DNA of 64,000 bases from Paenibacillus sp. Soil787 (lineage in GTDB: Bacteria; Bacillota; Bacilli; Paenibacillales; NBRC-103111): positions 1-64,000 of the forward strand of contig NZ_LMSP01000002.1 in NCBI RefSeq assembly GCF_001429545.1, read 5' to 3'. Below the pieces are notes generated by a model that was not told the origin of the DNA, made no database searches, and saw nothing but the letters and a program-made list of their open reading frames with translations. A program made the position numbers and the translations under genes. Numbering within the stretch: the stretch's first letter is position 1; the number at the start of each line of letters is the position of its first letter. Positions 59,414-64,000 of this stretch are shown piece after piece.

Positions 59414-60601
59414 ATGAGCGAAGTGCTGTCGGAACAATCACAGTCGGCATTTGAGCAGAAGCTGATCGCGATTCGGCGCCATCTGCACCAAAATCCGGAA
59501 TTATCGAACGAAGAAGTTCAAACCACTGCATCGATCCGAGGCTGGCTGCAGGAAGCGGGTATCCGAGTGGCTAACTTTCCGCTGAAAACAGGTCTTATCG
59601 CGGAGGTTGGAGGTCTGCACGAAGGCCCCGTTATTGCGCTCCGAGCCGATATAGATGCTTTGCCTGTCCAGGAAGCTACTGGACTGGCTTATGCCTCATT
59701 GGTTCTGGGCACCATGCATGCTTGCGGACATGATTTTCATACCGCAGCCATTCTGGGCGCCGCTTTCTTATTAAAGCAGCAAGAGAAGGAGCTGCGGGGT
59801 ACGGTTCGCTTCATTTTCCAACCGGCAGAGGAGAAAGCGCAAGGAGCGGAGCAGGTCATCAGAAGTGGAGCCTTAGAGGGGGTTCGTGCGGTATTTGGGA
59901 TGCACAATAAACCCGATCTTCCTGTGGGCACAATCGGTATTAAACCGGGACCTCTCATGGCTTCTGCAGACGGGTTCGTTGTTGAAATCGAAGGAAAGGG
60001 TACACATGCTGCGATGCCTGAAGCGGGGATAGATCCCATTGTAACCGGCGCACATATCGTCACAGCACTCCAAGCGATTGTAAGCCGGAATGTTAGTGCG
60101 CTGCAAAGCGCTGTGATAAGCGTCACCAAGATGCACAGTGGAACAGCTTGGAATGTCATTCCGGATAAAGCTGTCTTAGATGGAACAGTTAGGACATTCG
60201 ATGAGGAGGTTCGAGCCACGGTTCTGAACAGGTTCGATCAAGTGGTTCATGGTGTAGCGGCTGCTTATGGGACGAAGGCATCTGTCCGATGGATCAAGGG
60301 TCCGCCAGCCGTGCAGAACGATGCGGGGTTAGCGGAATTAGCAGCACGAGCTGCGGATTTTGCAGGCTTGAAAGTCTTCGCGCCTACACCATCTCTAGCA
60401 GGGGAAGACTTTGCTTTCTATCAGAAGAAGGTGCCAGGTATCTTCTTATTCATGGGCACATCGGGTACGCAGGAGTGGCATCATCCTGCTTTTGATCTCG
60501 ATGAGCGCGCGCTGCCAATCAGTGCCAACTATTTTGCCATATTAGCGGAGCAAGCTCTTAAGCAAATAAGCTCTGAATTCGAAGTGGAGGTTTCAGGATG
60601 A
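59414..60601 (+). CDS. M20-family amidohydrolase/deacetylase (YtnL-like)
   Basis: 395 residues, GGGGGG upstream. Metal ligands are visible as MHACGHD (101-107), the QPAEEKAQG pair of Glu near 139-140 and a late EDFAFYQKKVPG His/Glu region with HHPAFDLDE near 362. Family members hydrolyse N-acyl amino acids; YtnL/SndA-type enzymes remove the N-acetyl group from N-acetyl-cysteine conjugates. With the GNAT downstream this gives the acetylate-oxidise-deacetylate logic of cysteine-conjugate salvage. Its stop overlaps the DinB gene start (ATGA). Confidence 0.93.
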   Translation: MSEVLSEQSQSAFEQKLIAIRRHLHQNPELSNEEVQTTASIRGWLQEAGIRVANFPLKTGLIAEVGGLHEGPVIALRADIDALPVQEATGLAYASLVLGTMHACGHDFHTAAILGAAFLLKQQEKELRGTVRFIFQPAEEKAQGAEQVIRSGALEGVRAVFGMHNKPDLPVGTIGIKPGPLMASADGFVVEIEGKGTHAAMPEAGIDPIVTGAHIVTALQAIVSRNVSALQSAVISVTKMHSGTAWNVIPDKAVLDGTVRTFDEEVRATVLNRFDQVVHGVAAAYGTKASVRWIKGPPAVQNDAGLAELAARAADFAGLKVFAPTPSLAGEDFAFYQKKVPGIFLFMGTSGTQEWHHPAFDLDERALPISANYFAILAEQALKQISSEFEVEVSG

Positions 60602-61077
60602 GCCAACTTGTAATCGATATTGGGCCTTATTTAGATACGAATAAACAGTTGAGATCAGCGATTGAAGGTCTTACGGAAGAGCAGTTGAAATGGAAGGAGA
60701 ACGCGGATAAATGGAGTGTGACGGAAGTTCTATCTCATTTGACCGATCACAACATCGTTGTTTCCTTTCGCATTCGCGAGATCATTTCTGGATCCACGGT
60801 CCAATTGCCTGCCTTTGGGCAAGATGCTTGGGTAAGCAGTGCCAAGGCGAATGAAGGCACAGCGGAAGATATTTTGGACGCTTTCCAAGCGTTGTTGAAT
60901 TATAACAGCCTATTATTGCGAAGATTATCCCCCCAAGACTGGGAGAAAACGGGTGTTAACTTCAAAGGACAGACGTTAGCATTGACGGATGTCGTTCAAT
61001 CTTTTACCGCGCATGTTCAGGTGCATCTTGCCCAAATTGAGCGGATTAAACAAGCTAAGCAAGCAGCGGATCTTTAA
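60598..61077 (+). CDS. DinB-fold putative thiol S-transferase
   Basis: 159 residues, start overlapping the preceding stop; GGAGG 8 nt upstream lies inside the deacetylase gene. Four-helix DinB/YfiT-like bundle: WSVTEVLSHLTDHN near 41 holds the first metal His and FTAHVQVHLAQIERIK near 136 the other two, giving the usual three-His site. In Firmicutes this superfamily includes bacillithiol S-transferases. I do not recall it in the B. subtilis ytm operon, so it may be an addition linking thiol exchange to the pathway. Function inferred from fold only. Confidence 0.85.
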   Translation: MSQLVIDIGPYLDTNKQLRSAIEGLTEEQLKWKENADKWSVTEVLSHLTDHNIVVSFRIREIISGSTVQLPAFGQDAWVSSAKANEGTAEDILDAFQALLNYNSLLLRRLSPQDWEKTGVNFKGQTLALTDVVQSFTAHVQVHLAQIERIKQAKQAADL

Positions 61078-61126
61078 TGATATAAAACCGACTGAACCTA
61101 TATGGGATAGAAAGAGGTGTAGGGAA

Positions 61127-61657
61127 ATGAGTACAAATAGGATTGGGATTCGTGAAGCTCGTACGGAAGACCGTGAGGTGATCAGACAGCTTCTTATTGA
61201 TGCCTACAGTCAGTACGAAGATGATCTTACTGCCGAAGGATGGCAGCAGTACAAAGACAACATTCTTGCCTCTGTAGATGGCGACGCTCCTACTGTACGA
61301 CTAATTGCCGAAATCAATGGGGAAATCGTGGGCAGCTCCCTTTTGTTTCTGTCTTCCCAGGTTGCCTATGGACTTCCTGAATTAGATATCCATACGCCGA
61401 TTATTCGCTTATTGGCTGTTTCCCCGCAAGCTAGAGGCAAGGGAATCGCTACTGAGCTTATTAAAGAAAGCGCCCGCCGAGCGCTGGAATTGGGCGCGTA
61501 TACGCTGCATCTGCACACTTCCGATATGATGGAATCTGCCGTGAAGCTTTATGAGCGTTTAGGCTTCGAACGGGCATTTGATAAGGATATTCTTAAGGGC
61601 GAAAACCTAGTAAAAAGCTATCGTCTGCAGCTCAAAGAAGCAGCGATTCTTCAATAA
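61127..61657 (+). CDS. GNAT-family N-acetyltransferase of the sulfur operon
   Basis: 176 residues from the ATG at 61127, with AGAGGTG 7 nt upstream; the longer frame from 60989 has no site. Acetyl-CoA loop [17 protein letters not shown] near 105 and the [14 protein letters not shown] ending. In the ytm/snd scheme an acetyltransferase N-acetylates S-substituted cysteines before the monooxygenase step. Position inside the operon makes that the likely role, although the sequence alone only says GNAT. Confidence 0.9.
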   Translation: MSTNRIGIREARTEDREVIRQLLIDAYSQYEDDLTAEGWQQYKDNILASVDGDAPTVRLIAEINGEIVGSSLLFLSSQVAYGLPELDIHTPIIRLLAVSPQARGKGIATELIKESARRALELGAYTLHLHTSDMMESAVKLYERLGFERAFDKDILKGENLVKSYRLQLKEAAILQ

Positions 61658-61679
61658 TAATCATAAGGACGTGATGACG

Positions 61680-63008
61680 ATGTCAAAACAAAAGCAATTG
61701 AAGCTTGGAGCTATCATTCATGGAGTCGGTGGAAACATATCAGGCTGGCGCCATCCTGAGGCGATTACAGATGCCAGCGTCAACTTTGGCTTTTATAAAC
61801 AGCAGGCCCAGAAAGCTGAAGCCGGTAAATTCGATCTGGTTTTCATTGCGGATGGTTTGTACATTACTGAGAAATCCATCCCTCATTTTTTGAATCGGTT
61901 TGAACCGATTACGATTCTTTCGGCGCTGGCTGCTGTCACTTCCAAAATCGGTCTCGTTGGTACGCTTTCGACCTCCTACAGCGAGCCCTTTACAGTGTCC
62001 AGACAATTCGGCTCGATTGATCTGATCAGTGATGGGCGTGCAGGCTGGAATATCGTGACTTCTCCTCTAGAGGGATCGGCTAGAAATTATAGCAAAGACC
62101 AGCACCCTACACATCCAGAACGATATAGAATCGCGAATGAATTCTTGGAAGTGGCGCGTGGACTTTGGGATTCCTGGGAAGACGATGCCTTCGTCCGCGA
62201 TAAAGAAAGCGGCGTATTCTTTGATCCGAGCAAGCTGCATACGTTGAACCACAAAGGGGAGTTTTTCTCTGTGCAAGGGCCACTCAATATCGCGCGTTCG
62301 AAGCAAGGTCAGCCAGTTATCTTCCAAGCCGGAGCCTCTGAGGATGGTCGGGCTTTCGCGGCTAAAGTCGCTGATGCCATATTTGCCGGACACGAAACGA
62401 TTGGGGAAGCGAAGGCTTATTATCAGGATATTAAAAGCAGAGCGGTGGCTTATGGCCGTTCTGCTGAACATGTCGTTATTCTTCCTGGGATTAGCCCGAT
62501 TATCGGACACACGGAAGAAGAAGCGGAGAGCAAATATCAAGAGATTGCTAATTTAGTTACGATTGATAAAGCACTGGATTTTCTGGGGCGCTTCTTTGAG
62601 CACCATGATTTCTCTCAATATCCGATTGATGAACCGTTCCCGGATCTCGGTGATTTCGGCAGCAACAGTTTCCGCAGCGGTACGGATAAAATCAAGCAAA
62701 CAGCGAAAGAGAAAAACCTCACGCTTCGTCAAGTTGCGCTTAGTGTGGCAACTCCCCGCAATGAATTTACAGGAACACCTGAACAAGTGGCGGATCGTGT
62801 CGAGCTCTGGTTCAAAGAAGAAGCGGCAGACGGCTTTATTATTGCTGCAGCTCTACCCAGAGGATTGGACGATTTCGTTGACCTCGTTGTGCCGATCCTG
62901 CAAGCGCGGGGTATATACCGGAAAGAGTATGAATCTGACACGCTAAGGGGAAATCTAGGTGTACCGATTCCGGTGAATCGCTACTCGAAGGTAGAGGCTA
63001 CTATTTAA
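61680..63008 (+). CDS. NtaA/SnaA/DszA-family FMN-dependent monooxygenase (YtnJ-like)
   Basis: 442 residues from the ATG at 61680, with AAGGACGTGAT just upstream, a one-mismatch match to the full anti-SD. LLM barrel with the family signatures [18 protein letters not shown] near 9, [12 protein letters not shown] near 52, [36 protein letters not shown] near 95-130 and [15 protein letters not shown] near 138. Length and motifs fit YtnJ, NtaA and DszA enzymes that cleave C-S or C-N bonds. Last gene of the operon, ended by the terminator at 63061. Confidence 0.93.
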   Translation: MSKQKQLKLGAIIHGVGGNISGWRHPEAITDASVNFGFYKQQAQKAEAGKFDLVFIADGLYITEKSIPHFLNRFEPITILSALAAVTSKIGLVGTLSTSYSEPFTVSRQFGSIDLISDGRAGWNIVTSPLEGSARNYSKDQHPTHPERYRIANEFLEVARGLWDSWEDDAFVRDKESGVFFDPSKLHTLNHKGEFFSVQGPLNIARSKQGQPVIFQAGASEDGRAFAAKVADAIFAGHETIGEAKAYYQDIKSRAVAYGRSAEHVVILPGISPIIGHTEEEAESKYQEIANLVTIDKALDFLGRFFEHHDFSQYPIDEPFPDLGDFGSNSFRSGTDKIKQTAKEKNLTLRQVALSVATPRNEFTGTPEQVADRVELWFKEEAADGFIIAAALPRGLDDFVDLVVPILQARGIYRKEYESDTLRGNLGVPIPVNRYSKVEATI

Positions 63009-63060
63009 TAGTTAGAGAGTATTTGTACTCATTTTCATTTTATATATTCAGTCTATCCAG

Positions 63061-63082
63061 CCGCCCGGTTCGGGCGGTTTTA
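63061..63082 (+). terminator. Terminator of the sulfur-salvage operon
   Basis: CCGCCCG pairs with CGGGCGG around GTT, followed by TTTTA. Confidence 0.9.
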
Positions 63083-63236
63083 TGGCGTTTTGGTTGAATG
63101 ATTTCCCAAAGTATCTTCGAAATTCCAATATTTGAAAACATATGTCTAATCGTTTAAACTGTGAACATAGACTATTGTGGAGAAAAATGTAGCCTATAGT
63201 CAAAATGTGTTACTAAATCTTATAGGTGGTGCTGAA

Positions 63237-63683
63237 ATGAGTACGTTTAAATCATGGTTTTCAAGTGCAAAATCAGGCTTGTCCGACCAAGTCAAAAAAT
63301 TTCAAAACAAAGATTTTCTGGATGCCGTTGTAGCGGGTTGTGCGATTGTAGCGGCAGCTGATGGCAGCATTGGTAATTCCGAAAAAGAAAAGATGATTGG
63401 TTACATCAGCCGTAGCGAAGAGCTTAAAGTATTTGATGTTAGTAATGTCATCGCTCGCTTCAACCACTTTGCCGGCAACTTTGAATTTTCAAACATTGTA
63501 GGCAAGCAGGAAGCGCTTAAAGTTATTTCCAAGTTCAACAATAAGCCTGAAGTTGGACGAATCATCATTGCGGTATGCTGCGCAATTGGTGCTGCAGACG
63601 GAGATTTTGATGAGCAAGAGAAGAAGGTTGTCAGAGATATTTGTACAGCGCTGAACCTCAATCCTGGCGAATTTAGTCTTTGA
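63237..63683 (+). CDS. TerB-family stress protein
   Basis: 148 residues from the ATG at 63237, with AGGTGGTG 6 nt upstream. All-helical TerB-like domain with paired acidic turns AAADGSIGNSEKEKM near 40 and GAADGDFDEQEKKVV near 116, typical metal-binding-type repeats of TerB. Ter proteins respond to cell-envelope stress, phage or metal oxyanions. Followed by a terD-type gene across a 104-bp gap that has its own promoter. TTGAAA/TAAACT at 63132-63160 is a weak sigma-A candidate. Confidence 0.9.
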   Translation: MSTFKSWFSSAKSGLSDQVKKFQNKDFLDAVVAGCAIVAAADGSIGNSEKEKMIGYISRSEELKVFDVSNVIARFNHFAGNFEFSNIVGKQEALKVISKFNNKPEVGRIIIAVCCAIGAADGDFDEQEKKVVRDICTALNLNPGEFSL

Positions 63684-63715
63684 TCGTCGATTTACAAAAC
63701 ATTTAATTGGAAAAA

Positions 63716-63741
63716 TGAAACGTGTTCGAAACTCATCCGTA
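63716..63741 (+). promoter_or_regulatory. Sigma-W-type promoter before terD
   Basis: TGAAAC (63716-63721), exactly 16 bp, then CGTA (63738-63741): a full match to the B. subtilis sigma-W consensus TGAAAC-N16-CGTA, 47 bp before the TTG start. The B. subtilis terD-type yce operon is controlled by ECF sigma factors, which agrees. Confidence 0.85.
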
Positions 63742-63787
63742 TCAAATGAAAGAGTACAAATACAGGATATGAGAGGAGGTGACCTCG

Positions 63788-64000
63788 TTGACAATTAGTT
63801 TGGTCAAAGGTCAAAAAATTGATTTAACCAAAGGGAATGCAGGTCTTTCCAAGGTTGTAGTTGGACTAGGTTGGGATCCTGCGGTTGTTGAGAAGAAAGG
63901 TTTCTTCGGATCCAAAAAAACAACTGTTGAAATTGATTGCGACGCTTCCGTCATCTTACTAGATGAGAATGGGAAATTGACGAAAGAGAAGAATGTTGTT
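63788..64000 (+). CDS. TerD-family protein, cut by the window edge
   Basis: First 71 codons. TTG start with AGGAGGTGA 5 nt upstream. SLVKGQKIDLTKGN, GLGWDP and IDCDASVILLDENGKL are the defining TerD segments, with the acidic residues of the calcium site (D-x-D). Part of the ter cluster with the TerB gene upstream; expected role in envelope or metal-oxyanion stress. The rest lies outside the window. Confidence 0.93.
   Translation, partial: MTISLVKGQKIDLTKGNAGLSKVVVGLGWDPAVVEKKGFFGSKKTTVEIDCDASVILLDENGKLTKEKNVV

Noticed and set aside
60989-61126. Long N-terminal extension of the operon GNAT
   Set aside because: Overlaps the DinB gene end in another frame and has no ribosome-binding site; AGAGGTG precedes the ATG at 61127.

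Overview
The window looks like a chromosome segment of an endospore-forming, low-to-mid GC Firmicute, most likely Paenibacillus or a close relative. Supporting signs are two small acid-soluble spore proteins, a complete gerA/gerC/gerB/D-type germinant receptor operon, a YheC/YheD spore-coat protein beside a CotSA-like glycosyltransferase, a YesM/YesN two-component pair next to a sugar ABC transporter, Bacillus-type Shine-Dalgarno sequences, many Rho-independent terminators, and Zur-, sigma-G- and sigma-W-like control sites. No tRNA, rRNA or CRISPR array was seen.

Layout. 1-810 is gene-poor, with two palindromic tandem repeat arrays. 811-9375 holds housekeeping and sporulation genes: a FliD-like protein, a GNAT enzyme, zwf, a phosphoesterase, prfC, and the GT4/YheC pair. 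A 131-bp nested inverted repeat sits just before prfC. 9370-10743 is a GGDEF-EAL protein with a degenerate GGDEF motif. 10917-15040 is a LacI-controlled Gfo/Idh/MocA-ThuA-Gfo/Idh/MocA operon. 15360-15830 encodes a minimal kinase-like protein. 15882-22343 is a decaying glycan-use locus: permease fragments, a broken GH30, an intact GH42, and a truncated GH3 behind a 113-bp repeat array. 22817-25436 holds an MtnX-like phosphatase, sspI, ktrA and a SpoU-type rRNA methyltransferase. 25611-29498 is a redox/regulator patch with a frameshifted NAD(P)H oxidoreductase, two SDR genes, a 32-T tract and an AraC regulator. 29585-33474 (minus strand) is the ger operon.

33726-46717 is an intact inducible polysaccharide system: sensor kinase and response regulator, solute-binding lipoprotein, two permeases (one with a large extracytoplasmic insertion), a PPIase-like protein, a secreted beta-helix protein with twin C-terminal modules, and a double GH43 enzyme. 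A perfect 22-bp-spaced direct repeat before the lipoprotein gene is the likely response-regulator site. 46843-47987 has a phage-type ATP-dependent DNA ligase and a sigma-G-driven SASP.

48134-52308 is a zinc-starvation regulon: znuCBA behind a strong promoter with a Zur-like box, a ZagA-type metallochaperone behind a second box, and a zinc-independent L33 paralogue. 54042-63008 is a sulfur-salvage operon like B. subtilis ytlI-ytmI: LysR, cystine-type ABC transporter, two flavin-dependent monooxygenases, M20 deacetylase and GNAT, plus a DinB-fold gene translationally coupled to the deacetylase. The right edge starts a terB/terD stress cluster with a textbook sigma-W promoter before terD. All functional names come from reading motifs and gene order, without database searches.
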